Shown: positions 1 to 7,223, numbered from the stretch's first letter. The stretch: DNA of 14,810 bases from Lachnospiraceae bacterium (GCA_003542935.1 DPJQ01000158.1:20553-35362); one strand, 5' to 3'. Program-made: numbers and translations. Notes: generated by a model not told the origin, from the sequence alone.

Positions 1-153
1 CAGGAAACCGGCGATATCTATCTGGTGGCTGATGTGCTGGGGCATAAAGATGTGAATACCACCCGAAAACATTATGCGGCCATGGATGACAACCGACGCA
101 GACAGGCGGCTTCCGCAGTACGTTTACGGGAAACAGGAAACGAACAGGGTTAA
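1..153 (+). CDS. Tyrosine recombinase/integrase, C-terminal fragment
   Basis: The first 50 codons read in frame 1 to a TAA at 151-153; the gene starts outside the window. The peptide contains LGHKDVNTT followed by RKHY, which matches the C-terminal signature of tyrosine recombinases: the LGH box, then the catalytic tyrosine about ten residues later (Tyr35 of the fragment). This enzyme class cuts and rejoins DNA through a tyrosine-DNA link, in phage or transposon integration or in XerC/D-type dimer resolution. The tail after the tyrosine is basic and polar, as usual. The fragment is too short to tell an element integrase from a chromosomal Xer protein. It converges on dtd across about 108 bp with no obvious terminator. 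The family call is firm; the role is unknown. Confidence 0.85.
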   Translation, partial: QETGDIYLVADVLGHKDVNTTRKHYAAMDDNRRRQAASAVRLRETGNEQG

Positions 154-261
154 TATACTGACACAATATCATTTACTTAAGCCTGGATGCTGCCATCTAC
201 GCCAGATAAGTTCTGTGTGGATTGGGCTACGCTTTTGACTGAAAATAAATGTGCCAATACA

Positions 262-711
262 TTAGTCGAATAAATGTTCGTCAAACAAAACAGTAAAGGG
301 GCCGTCATTGATCAGGCTGACTTCCATCTCGGCCCCAAATACGCCTGTCTGAACCACCGGTGCCTGTTTTTGGCATTCCGCAATAATATAGTTATAAAGC
401 GCTTCTGCTTTTTCCGGGGCACCGGCCTCGATAAAACTGGGGCGGTTGCCTTTGCGGCAGTTGGCATACAGCGTAAACTGGGATACCAACAGCAATTCCC
501 CATTCACATCTCTGAGAGAAAGGTTGGTCTTTCCGTTTTCATCCTCGAAAATTCGCAGGTTCAGCAGTTTTCGTACATATTTATCCGCAATTTCTTCTGT
601 ATCACTCTCTCCCACTCCGATCAGGACGAGAAGGCCTTTTCCGATCTGTCCGGTAATTTTCTTCGCTACGGTGACGGAAGCTTCTGTCACCCGCTGAATG
701 ACAAATTTCAT
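262..711 (-). CDS. dtd: D-aminoacyl-tRNA deacylase (DTD)
   Basis: This 149-aa protein has the usual full length of the DTD family. It hydrolyses D-amino acids (and glycine mischarged on tRNA-Ala) from tRNA in the cytoplasm, a proofreading step for translation. Both active-site signatures are present: SQFTLYA at residues 77-83 and NDGPFT at 135-140, whose Gly-cis-Pro pair (137-138) gives the family its chiral selectivity. The ATG is preceded by AGAAAGGGA at a suitable distance. The start lies 2 bp after the stop of the AI-2E-family gene, so the two are very probably co-transcribed and translationally coupled. No clear terminator was seen after the stop. Confidence 0.96.
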   Translation of the reverse strand: MKFVIQRVTEASVTVAKKITGQIGKGLLVLIGVGESDTEEIADKYVRKLLNLRIFEDENGKTNLSLRDVNGELLLVSQFTLYANCRKGNRPSFIEAGAPEKAEALYNYIIAECQKQAPVVQTGVFGAEMEVSLINDGPFTVLFDEHLFD

Positions 712-713
712 AC

Positions 714-2255
714 TTATTTTTTCCCTTTCTGTTTTATATCAGTATTCTGTACAGTTATTGTTTTTTCTGTACTGTCTTTCTCTGCATTGATTTTGGCTGT
801 GTCAGGACTGTCGTTTTCATCATCTCCGAAAGCTGAGGCCTCATGAACTTCCACAAAGCTGTCTTCGCGCAAATGAGGAATATCTGTCTTTGGGCCTTTT
901 CGGGATGATTTCCGGATAATATAAGCCGGCAGGATCTCATCATCCGTATCCGGGTCAGAGAGGCGGTTTCCGCGTACACCATAGCGGAAAACCTGGGAGC
1001 GGTCAAAGGGCTGTCTGGCTTCCCTGCAGGGCCTTCGTGTCTGCTCATCTATATGGTCGAGATCTTCATAGGATTCTACCTCAAGGGGAAGCTGGTGCTT
1101 TTTCAGGCGGCGTTCAATAGCATTACTGCAGATCTGGCTGAGCACTGCAAACAAAGGGACGCCAATGATCATACCTACCACACCAAAGAAACCGCTGCCC
1201 ACCAGGATTGCTACCACCACCATGAAGCTGGACAATCCCGTGGAGTTGCCGAGTATCTTGGGGCCAATGAAATTTCCGTCACACTGCTGGAGAACCAGAA
1301 TAAATATGACAAAGTAAAGACACTTTAACGGATTGACCAGTAAAATCAAAAGTGCGCAGGGAATGGCGCCGATGAAAGGACCGAAAAACGGTATGATATT
1401 CGTTACTCCTACTATCACACTTACCAACAGTGCATAGGGAATACTGAAAAGTGTCGTCCCGATATAACAAAGCAATCCGATAATTGCCGAGTCAATCATT
1501 TTCCCCACAAAAAATCCACCAAATGTACGTTCCACAAATTTAAGATCCCGCAGGATGTTATTGGCAATCTCCACTTTAGGAATGCCGGCATAGAGAAGCC
1601 TTTTGCCCCTGGCCAGAAATGATTCTTTTCCATAGAGAAAATATATGGAGATCATGCTTCCGATGATCATGTTTTTCAGAAAAATCAGAGCATCAAAAAC
1701 TCGAGAAGAAAACAGTTTCATAAAGTCCTGTAACCGGGGAAGCAGAGAATTCAGCCAGGATTCAGCTTTTTCGATCATCGTCTCCATAAGCCCGCTGGCC
1801 GAACTTTCGAGATCCGGATTATCGCGGAATAATTGAATCAGCCAATCCTGTATATTTACCGCATACCGCGGAAAACTGTTGATCAGATTGATGATACTGT
1901 CTACAAGCTGGGGAACCAGCATGGCAAACAGAGCATAAATACAGGCATAGAAAAATACCAGGGACAAAATCACGCATACCAGACGGATCATTTTTCCCAG
2001 CTTTTCTCTTGGCTCAAAGCCCCGCCATTTGCAGAGTTTTACTACATTGTTTTCTAAAAATTTCATCACAGGATTCAGGAGATAGGCAATTACGGCTCCA
2101 AACAAGATGGGAGCCAGAATATTATATAGAGAGCCCAGCCTGCGGATCAGGCCGTCCAGCCGAAAGATCAGAGAATAAAAAATAATACTTGCGGCGACTA
2201 CGCAGAATGCGGTAACCCCCCAGCTGATATATTTTTTGTCAATTTTAAATTTCAT
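714..2255 (-). CDS. AI-2E family transporter, with long cytoplasmic tail
   Basis: This 513-aa polytopic membrane protein has the AI-2E (PF01594-type) layout: paired N-terminal helices (about 12-62), further helices near 90-115 and 185-207, and the conserved C-terminal block with TNIIPFFGPFIGAIP at 285-299 followed by helices to about 380. Family members include TqsA (autoinducer-2 export), YtvI-like proteins and Na+/H+ antiporters, so the substrate cannot be assigned. Residues 381-513 form an unusually long, charged and probably disordered tail rich in Arg, Asp, Glu, Ser and Thr. The ATG has AAAGGACT just upstream. The gene leads a two-gene unit with dtd and is transcribed divergently from the ttcA-like gene. 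Confidence 0.9.
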   Translation of the reverse strand: MKFKIDKKYISWGVTAFCVVAASIIFYSLIFRLDGLIRRLGSLYNILAPILFGAVIAYLLNPVMKFLENNVVKLCKWRGFEPREKLGKMIRLVCVILSLVFFYACIYALFAMLVPQLVDSIINLINSFPRYAVNIQDWLIQLFRDNPDLESSASGLMETMIEKAESWLNSLLPRLQDFMKLFSSRVFDALIFLKNMIIGSMISIYFLYGKESFLARGKRLLYAGIPKVEIANNILRDLKFVERTFGGFFVGKMIDSAIIGLLCYIGTTLFSIPYALLVSVIVGVTNIIPFFGPFIGAIPCALLILLVNPLKCLYFVIFILVLQQCDGNFIGPKILGNSTGLSSFMVVVAILVGSGFFGVVGMIIGVPLFAVLSQICSNAIERRLKKHQLPLEVESYEDLDHIDEQTRRPCREARQPFDRSQVFRYGVRGNRLSDPDTDDEILPAYIIRKSSRKGPKTDIPHLREDSFVEVHEASAFGDDENDSPDTAKINAEKDSTEKTITVQNTDIKQKGKK

Positions 2256-2269
2256 AGAGTCCTTTCACC

Positions 2270-2377
2270 TGCCCCAATTTCATATGATATGTGTAATCGA
2301 CGGAGTCAACTTTTATATGCCCCAGTAAGAAGAAAAGCTGTTTTGATCAATTTTCTGCATTTTAGCTGTCTGGGGCA
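2270..2377 (-). promoter_or_regulatory. Possible structured mRNA leader with alternative pairing, AI-2E gene
   Basis: The predicted transcript leader (about 128 nt, from a start near 2383 to 2256) carries TGCCCCAG near its 5' end (2377-2370), CTGGGGCA in the middle (2325-2318), and a second TGGGGCA (2276-2270) immediately before the ribosome site AAAGGAC. The 5' element can pair with the middle copy (8 bp, 44-nt loop) or with the copy beside the ribosome site (7 bp), but not with both. This is the logic of a translation switch. It is an inference from complementarity only, and no known riboswitch class was recognised. Confidence 0.35.
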
Positions 2378-2389
2378 AACTTATTTTTC

Positions 2390-2418
2390 ATTATAACACA
2401 GCTTCGTCTTTCTGTACT
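2390..2418 (-). promoter_or_regulatory. Promoter for AI-2E gene-dtd
   Basis: Read on the minus strand, a perfect TATAAT (2395-2390) is preceded by TGT, giving an extended -10 (TGnTATAAT). AGTAC (2418-2414) lies 18 bp upstream in the -35 area. The -35 is a poor match to TTGACA, so the extended -10 probably carries the promoter. The layout is the mirror image of the plus-strand promoter at 2466-2494. Confidence 0.7.
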
Positions 2419-2465
2419 CCGTTTATGAAATTTTTATAGACAATCTACTCCCATATGATTTTTGT

Positions 2466-2494
2466 AGTACTTATCTCTCGCTCTGTGTTATAAT
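2466..2494 (+). promoter_or_regulatory. Promoter for ttcA-like gene
   Basis: TATAAT at 2489-2494 is preceded by TGT (extended -10). AGTAC at 2466-2470 lies 18 bp upstream; TTGTAG at 2462-2467 is a weak alternative -35. Transcription would start near 2501, giving a leader of about 46 nt before the chosen ATG at 2547. Confidence 0.7.
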
Positions 2495-2546
2495 AGCCAC
2501 GGTTCACCCTTTGACTATTTTATATGAACAAGAGGAAAAATGCGTC

Positions 2547-3284
2547 ATGAATACACAAAAACTTCTAAGCTATACCCGAAAAGCTGTGGACGAATATGGA
2601 CTGATAGAGGATCACGATAGAATCGCTGTGGGTATTTCAGGAGGAAAGGACAGCCTAACGCTGCTCACGGCTTTACATGGACTTATGCGTTTCTACCCTC
2701 ATCCGTTTACCCTGGAGGCGATCACAGTAGACTTGGGTAATCCCGGTTTTGATATAAAAAGCATCAGGGCTTACTGCGAAAAACTGAATGTGCCCTATAC
2801 CTGTGTAAAAACGGAGATATCCCAAATTATTTTTGAAGAGAGGAAAGAAAAGAATCCCTGTTCTCTCTGTGCAAAAATGAGAAAAGGAGCATTAAATGAG
2901 GCCATAAAGGCCCGAGGCTGCAATAAAGTTGCCTATGCCCACCACAAGGATGATCTCATAGAGACCTTGTTTATGTCTCTGGTCTATGAAGGACGTATCA
3001 ACACTTTTTCACCGCGTACTTATTTGGATAGAACGGATCTTACGGTCATACGGCCTTTGATTTTTGTGGATGAGGCAGAGATCGCCGCATATAGCCGGGA
3101 TATGGCACTTCCTGTGACAAAGAGCTATTGCGCGGCGGACGGATTTACGAAAAGAGAAGCTACAAAAAAATTGCTCTCCGGTATTTACCGGGAAAATCCC
3201 GGCGCCAGAGAGCGGATATTCGGAGCCATACTGAATCAGGAATTCTCCGGCTGGCCCAAAAGAATCAGCAGATATGAAAAATGA
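2547..3284 (+). CDS. TtcA family tRNA 2-thiolation protein (PP-loop ATPase)
   Basis: This 245-aa protein belongs to the PP-loop ATPase family of tRNA-modifying enzymes. TtcA makes 2-thiocytidine at tRNA position 32 using ATP and a [4Fe-4S] cluster. The PP-loop SGGKDS is at residues 31-36. CSLC (Cys105, Cys108) and a later Cys195 match the spacing of the three cluster ligands known in E. coli TtcA (C122, C125, C222). AHHKDD at 131-136 is the second family motif. I chose the ATG at 2547 because AGAGGAAAA lies just upstream; an in-frame TTG at 2511 lacks a ribosome site and lies only 10 bp after the predicted transcription start. Clostridia carry several TtcA-like paralogues, so the exact tRNA target is uncertain. 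Confidence 0.85.
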   Translation: MNTQKLLSYTRKAVDEYGLIEDHDRIAVGISGGKDSLTLLTALHGLMRFYPHPFTLEAITVDLGNPGFDIKSIRAYCEKLNVPYTCVKTEISQIIFEERKEKNPCSLCAKMRKGALNEAIKARGCNKVAYAHHKDDLIETLFMSLVYEGRINTFSPRTYLDRTDLTVIRPLIFVDEAEIAAYSRDMALPVTKSYCAADGFTKREATKKLLSGIYRENPGARERIFGAILNQEFSGWPKRISRYEK

Positions 3285-3293
3285 TAACGGTGA

Positions 3294-3313
3294 ACCATAT
3301 TGCAAACGGTATG
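3294..3313. terminator. Weak hairpin between converging genes
   Basis: ACCATA (3294-3299) and TATGGT (3308-3313) can form a 6-bp stem in the 35-bp gap between the converging ttcA-like and pseudouridine synthase genes. There is no clean T-run on either strand, only ATTTTTC further along on the minus strand. Position favours a bidirectional terminator; the sequence support is weak. Confidence 0.25.
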
Positions 3314-3319
3314 GTGATA

Positions 3320-4240
3320 TCAGATAATTTTCTGCAGTTTATCCAACAGAATTTCAAAATATTCCGGCAGAGGCGCCACGCACTCCATATAATCACCTGT
3401 ACGGGGATGCACAAAGCCCAATGTCATGGCGTGAAGGCATTGCCCTTCCAGATGGCGGAAAGGCGATTTGGCCGGTCCATAGACTAAATCCCCCAACAGA
3501 GGATGCCCAAGAGAAGCCATGTGTACCCGGATCTGATGAGTGCGGCCTGTTTCCAGACTACATTCAATATATGTGAAAGAAGAAAAACGCTGTAAAACTT
3601 GATAATGAGTTATGGCATTTTTGCCGTTTTTGTGGTTGATGGCCATTTTTTTACGGTCTGTAGGATGACGGCCAACAGGGGCATCTACGGTTCCTTCGTC
3701 ATCAAATATCCGTCCATGGACGATAGCCCGATAACGGCGGCAGATCGTGTGATTTTTTAACTGTTCTGCCAGGGCGCGATGGGCCAGATCATTTTTGCAG
3801 ACTACCAGGGAGCCTGTGGTATCCCGGTCTATGCGGTGGACAATACCCGGCCGAAGGACGCCGTTAATACCGGACAGGCAGCCGTCACAATGATATAGAA
3901 GAGCATTGACCAGAGTGCCGCTATAATGGCCTGCTGCGGGATGTACCACCATCCCTTTGGGCTTATTGACAACCAGGAGATCCCCGTCCTCATATAAAAT
4001 ATCCAGAGGAATCGGTTCAGGACAGATATCCGGTTTCACTTCGTCAGGTATCTCTATATTTACAATATCATCTGAAACAAGCCGGCAGCTGCTTTTGGCA
4101 GCGGCTTTCCCATTTATGGTAACACAGCTGGTTTTAATCAGCTTCTGTAAATAGGAGCGGGAAAAATCAGGAATCCGTTCGTTTAGAAATGCATCTATCC
4201 GTTCTCCGTCGCCGTCGGCTGTAAATACCATCCGGTTCAT
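3320..4240 (-). CDS. RluA/RluD family 23S rRNA pseudouridine synthase
   Basis: This 306-aa protein has an N-terminal S4 RNA-binding domain (about residues 13-65) followed by the RluA-type pseudouridine synthase core. The signature HRIDRDTTG starts at residue 135; Asp138 in HRID is the expected catalytic residue that attacks the uridine. VNKPKGMVVHP (91-101) is the typical first core motif, and GRTHQIRVH is the conserved C-terminal motif. The length and S4 domain fit RluD, which modifies helix 69 of 23S rRNA, but RluA-family paralogues are hard to separate by eye. The ATG has GAAGGAG upstream and overlaps the lspA stop by 4 bp (ATGA). It is the last gene of the operon starting at 9286. Confidence 0.92.
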   Translation of the reverse strand: MNRMVFTADGDGERIDAFLNERIPDFSRSYLQKLIKTSCVTINGKAAAKSSCRLVSDDIVNIEIPDEVKPDICPEPIPLDILYEDGDLLVVNKPKGMVVHPAAGHYSGTLVNALLYHCDGCLSGINGVLRPGIVHRIDRDTTGSLVVCKNDLAHRALAEQLKNHTICRRYRAIVHGRIFDDEGTVDAPVGRHPTDRKKMAINHKNGKNAITHYQVLQRFSSFTYIECSLETGRTHQIRVHMASLGHPLLGDLVYGPAKSPFRHLEGQCLHAMTLGFVHPRTGDYMECVAPLPEYFEILLDKLQKII

Positions 4241-4758
4241 GGAGTATTCTCCTTCTTTTTGTCGAATAAGAAATCAAATTCTTCATCTCGATAGTAAAAG
4301 AACACCAGGATAAGTGCCAGTACACAGGAGCAAGTCACATAAATGTCTGCCACATTGAAGACCGGGAAATCAATCAAACAGAAATAAATGAAATCCACCA
4401 CGTAATGGCGGATGACCCGGTCGACCATATTGCCGATGGCCCCTGCGGCCAGTGCCACAGTAATCAAACGCATGGGCAGCATCCGCCGTGAGGCGGGCAT
4501 ACGTACCCAGAAAAATATGGCAGCAACCAGAAAGACCGCTGCCAGGATCAGTGATATCCACTGCTGATTTTGGAAAATACCGAAGGCAGCCCCCCGGTTT
4601 TCCAGATATTCCAGGCGCAGCACACCGGAAATCAGATCAATCCCTGCCGATCCTCTGAGATGGGTGATGGCTGCGGCTTTTGTCCATTGGTCAAGACAAA
4701 CCAGCAGGGCAAGCACCGGAATCCCCCACCATCCATGCCCCCTGTTTTCCTTACTCAT
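4237..4758 (-). CDS. lspA: Lipoprotein signal peptidase (signal peptidase II)
   Basis: This 173-aa integral membrane aspartyl protease removes the signal peptide from diacylglyceryl-modified prolipoproteins. Four hydrophobic segments are visible (about 12-28, 67-86, 98-112 and 138-158). Family motifs are intact: DQWTK with Asp23, ENRGAAFG at 53-60, NMVDR at 110-114, and the catalytic pair Asp122 (VVDF) and Asp138 (FNVAD). The reading frame extends upstream to 4806, but the ATG at 4758 has CAGGAG at good spacing and gives the normal family length, so I place the start there. It overlaps the end of aroB by 8 bp and rluD by 4 bp, which suggests coupled translation. A charged C-terminal tail rich in Asp, Glu and Lys follows the last helix. 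Confidence 0.95.
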   Translation of the reverse strand: MSKENRGHGWWGIPVLALLVCLDQWTKAAAITHLRGSAGIDLISGVLRLEYLENRGAAFGIFQNQQWISLILAAVFLVAAIFFWVRMPASRRMLPMRLITVALAAGAIGNMVDRVIRHYVVDFIYFCLIDFPVFNVADIYVTCSCVLALILVFFYYRDEEFDFLFDKKKENTP

Positions 4759-5851
4759 AATTCTTTCTCCTGCTGATATAGTGGATGGCGGCAAGAAGCT
4801 CATCATCCGTCACCGTATCGTCAATGACCGCATGCCCTACCGCGTCAAGAAGGATAAAGCGTACTCTTCCGCCGGCAACCTTCTTGTCCGATTTTGTAGC
4901 TTCCAGAACTTTTTCAGCAGACAGGCCGTCTACCTGGTTGGGCAAACCATATACAGTGTTCATTTCCTTGATCCATGCGAGGTCTTTTTGGCTGAGAAGT
5001 CCTCGTTGTACAGACAGCCATGCGGCAGCCACTGTCCCTACGCCGACGCAATGTCCATGGGGCATGGAAAAATCCATAAGTTTTTCCACGGCATGACCAA
5101 TGGTATGGCCAAGGTTCAGGATTGCTCTTTCCCCTTTTTCTTTGGGGTCGCGTTCCACCACACCGGATTTTACTTTGCAGCATTCCCGGATCATATAAGT
5201 CAACGCTTCGGTTTGACGACTCAGTATATCATTGCGCTGCTTGTCCAGCCAACGGTAAAGCGCAGCATTTTGGATCAATCCGGTTTTCAAAACTTCTCCC
5301 ATACCGCAGGAAAAAAGAGTATCGTCCAGGGTGGACAGGACAGCCATATTCATATAGACCATTCGTGGCTGATGGAAAGCACCGATCATATTTTTGAATT
5401 GCCGGAAATCCACACCGGTCTTTCCGCCTACGCTGCTGTCTACCTGGGCCAATAACGTAGTGGGAACCTGAATGAAATCAATCCCCCGCAGATAGGTAGC
5501 GGCCGCGTAGCCTGTGAGATCGCCTGTTACACCGCCGCCCAGAGCCACAAGAATGTCTTTCCGGGAATATCTTTTTTCAATCAAAAAATAATACAGTTCA
5601 TTGACCGTATCCAGATTTTTATTCTCTTCTCCGGCCGGAAAAACAAATAAATCTGTCTGAATATTTTTCGGCAATGCAGCCAACAGAGATTCGGCATACA
5701 ATTTTTCCACATGGGAATCTGTCACAACACAGATTTTTGTGCAGGCCAGATGCAGATCGGCCATATGATCCGCCAGTGAATCAAAATTCTCAGCCCATAT
5801 GATCGGATAGTCAAAAGCATGTTCTCTCGTTACACGCAGTACTTCTTCCAT
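4751..5851 (-). CDS. aroB: 3-dehydroquinate synthase
   Basis: This 366-aa protein is full length for AroB, which converts DAHP to 3-dehydroquinate in the second step of the shikimate pathway, using NAD and a divalent metal. The NAD-binding GGGVTGD starts at residue 105, with PTTLLAQVDSSVGGKTG at 130-146. The expected metal ligands are Glu186 (GMGEVLK), His249 (NLGHT) and His265 (PHGH). The family's usual HGEAV motif reads HGHCV here, a mild variation. The ATG has GGGAGAA upstream. It lies 12 bp after ylmH and overlaps lspA by 8 bp, so it is embedded in a division and envelope operon with no other aromatic amino acid gene in the window. Confidence 0.96.
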   Translation of the reverse strand: MEEVLRVTREHAFDYPIIWAENFDSLADHMADLHLACTKICVVTDSHVEKLYAESLLAALPKNIQTDLFVFPAGEENKNLDTVNELYYFLIEKRYSRKDILVALGGGVTGDLTGYAAATYLRGIDFIQVPTTLLAQVDSSVGGKTGVDFRQFKNMIGAFHQPRMVYMNMAVLSTLDDTLFSCGMGEVLKTGLIQNAALYRWLDKQRNDILSRQTEALTYMIRECCKVKSGVVERDPKEKGERAILNLGHTIGHAVEKLMDFSMPHGHCVGVGTVAAAWLSVQRGLLSQKDLAWIKEMNTVYGLPNQVDGLSAEKVLEATKSDKKVAGGRVRFILLDAVGHAVIDDTVTDDELLAAIHYISRRKNYE

Positions 5852-5863
5852 TTTTGTTTCTCC

Positions 5864-6613
5864 CTAAATATATCGCAGCAGATCGATCCACTGTTTTCCT
5901 TTTTTACTCTGTCTTCGCATACCCAGATACTGGCATTTGCCCACACCCCGCACAGAGATACGGTCTCCTTCCTGCAGTGCATAGCCATTAGAAAGGATCT
6001 GCCTGCCGTTGACATAGACAGACCCCCCCTCAATATAGGGAACTGTCCGGTTTCTGGACAGGCCGAAAGCCAGTGCCGCCACTGAATCCAGGCGTACAGA
6101 GCTGACCGTTCCGGATACTTCTTTATACTTAGGCGCAGGGATTGTTTCCGGACGCTCCAGAAATGTTTTTACCGACGTATGCCGTACACGGCTGATCTCG
6201 TTTAAAATGACCGGGGTCATTTTCCGTACACAAAAGACATACGCTTTTGTACCGTCCATAAGAATGTCTCCCAGGCAGGAACGCTCAATGCCAATATGCA
6301 TCAGTGCTCCCAGATAATCCCTGTGTGTCAATGGCTCGGCATATTTTTCCTGCATAGGAGCGATAGACACACAGTCCATCGGAAAATCTGCCTCAAAGAT
6401 AAGAGCATCAGGTAGGAAGGCTGCCATCTGACGCTCTGCTGCTTCATATCCGCCGGAAAGGGAGAGACTTGCTCCCATGCTTTCTATAGGCAGACACTGT
6501 AAAATATGAAGTTCATGTAAATCCAGAAAATCGGAATACACCACTATGTTTCGGCTATAGGCCCGGGCAGCCAGATCCATGAGATGACGTCTGATTGTCT
6601 CATCAGCATTCAT
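5864..6613 (-). CDS. ylmH: YlmH-like S4-domain RNA-binding protein
   Basis: This protein of about 249 aa matches the YlmH family: an N-terminal region of unknown detail, a central domain, and a C-terminal S4 RNA-binding domain (about residues 178-240) with RLDSVAALAFGLSR and VYVNGR-like segments. In B. subtilis ylmH belongs to the sepF-ylmG-ylmH-divIVA cluster, and YlmH has been linked to ribosome-associated quality control. The start is uncertain: TTG at 6619 overlaps the sepF stop, while ATG at 6613 begins 2 bp after it. Neither has a good ribosome site, so translational coupling to sepF is likely. I prefer the ATG. Confidence 0.88.
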   Translation of the reverse strand: MNADETIRRHLMDLAARAYSRNIVVYSDFLDLHELHILQCLPIESMGASLSLSGGYEAAERQMAAFLPDALIFEADFPMDCVSIAPMQEKYAEPLTHRDYLGALMHIGIERSCLGDILMDGTKAYVFCVRKMTPVILNEISRVRHTSVKTFLERPETIPAPKYKEVSGTVSSVRLDSVAALAFGLSRNRTVPYIEGGSVYVNGRQILSNGYALQEGDRISVRGVGKCQYLGMRRQSKKGKQWIDLLRYI

Positions 6614-6615
6614 AA

Positions 6616-7203
6616 TCAATAGCTCATACGGGCAGCGGGCATCTCTGTACCGTTATCCATGACCTGCTGGAAATCGCCGGAAATATCTACATTGGCAGGA
6701 GCCATAATGAAAATATAGTTGGATGCCTTCTGTAAAGTGCCGCCTACCGCGTAACATGCGCCGCAGCAGAAATCAAAAACTCTCTGGGCCATATCCACAT
6801 CAAGCCCTTCCAAATTTAAAAACACAGTGCAGCCTGCCAGAAGGGTATCTGCAATTTCCTGTGTATCATCCATTCCTTTTGGTTTAATACCGCATACCTC
6901 CATATTGGGGACGCTGGAACGTCCTGTCATTGGTGTGATTTTAGAACTGTTTCTGGGTCTGGCAGCCGATTTGCTCCTGGTTGACGCAGCTGCTTTTACC
7001 GGTTCCTTTACTGTCCTGTTCGCTGTAGTCTTTTTGGACGTCAGGTCGTCGTCGAAATCATCATCATCGTCAAGCTTTTTGAAGAAGCGCTTTCTGGGCT
7101 TGGCCTCCTCCTGGATATCGTCTTCTTCATCAAAAAACTCATCATCGTCATCGTAATCATCATTAAGTTTTACTGCATTTAAGAATTTGTCGAATATACC
7201 CAT
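6616..7203 (-). CDS. sepF: Cell division protein SepF
   Basis: SepF anchors FtsZ to the membrane and shapes the Z-ring in Firmicutes and Actinobacteria. This 195-aa copy has the expected parts: an N-terminal amphipathic helix (MGIFDKFLNAVKL) for membrane binding, a linker, and the C-terminal SepF fold (about residues 100-178) with DTLLAGCTVFLNLEGLD and the glycine-containing YAVGGTLQKAS segment. The linker is extreme: two Asp/Glu-rich blocks (14-33 and 44-53), then a Lys/Arg/Ser/Thr/Ala-rich stretch (55-95). This makes the protein longer than the roughly 150 aa of B. subtilis SepF. The ATG has GGGAGAG upstream. It follows yggS by 20 bp, the conserved family arrangement. Confidence 0.96.
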   Translation of the reverse strand: MGIFDKFLNAVKLNDDYDDDDEFFDEEDDIQEEAKPRKRFFKKLDDDDDFDDDLTSKKTTANRTVKEPVKAAASTRSKSAARPRNSSKITPMTGRSSVPNMEVCGIKPKGMDDTQEIADTLLAGCTVFLNLEGLDVDMAQRVFDFCCGACYAVGGTLQKASNYIFIMAPANVDISGDFQQVMDNGTEMPAARMSY

Positions 7204-7223
7204 TACACTCTCCCATCATTAAC

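Larger units (their letters stand above)
2390..2494. repeat. 12-bp perfect inverted repeat holding both -10 boxes
   Basis: ATTATAACACAG at 2390-2401 is the exact reverse complement of CTGTGTTATAAT at 2483-2494; 81 bp separate the arms. Each arm contains the -10 hexamer of one of two divergent promoters. AGTAC also occurs at the same distance (18 bp) upstream of TATAAT on each side. Shared promoter duplication or a common regulator site would both explain this. Confidence 0.8.

Noticed and set aside
182..207. Possible terminator or attachment-site hairpin after the recombinase (CTGG...CCAG)
   Set aside because: The stem is 4 bp with a large loop and no T-run; nothing distinguishes it from background.
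274..846. Open frame of 190 codons on the plus strand
   Set aside because: Antisense to dtd and the end of the AI-2E gene; the peptide has no domain character and the minus-strand genes are clear.
2501..3296. 8-bp inverted repeat GGTTCACC / GGTGAACC flanking the ttcA-like gene
   Set aside because: Only 8 bp, does not extend outward, and no target duplication or transposase accompanies it. Chance is likely at this length.
4664..5455. Open frame of 263 codons on the plus strand
   Set aside because: It lies fully antisense to lspA and aroB, which have complete family motifs. No ribosome site and no recognisable domain.
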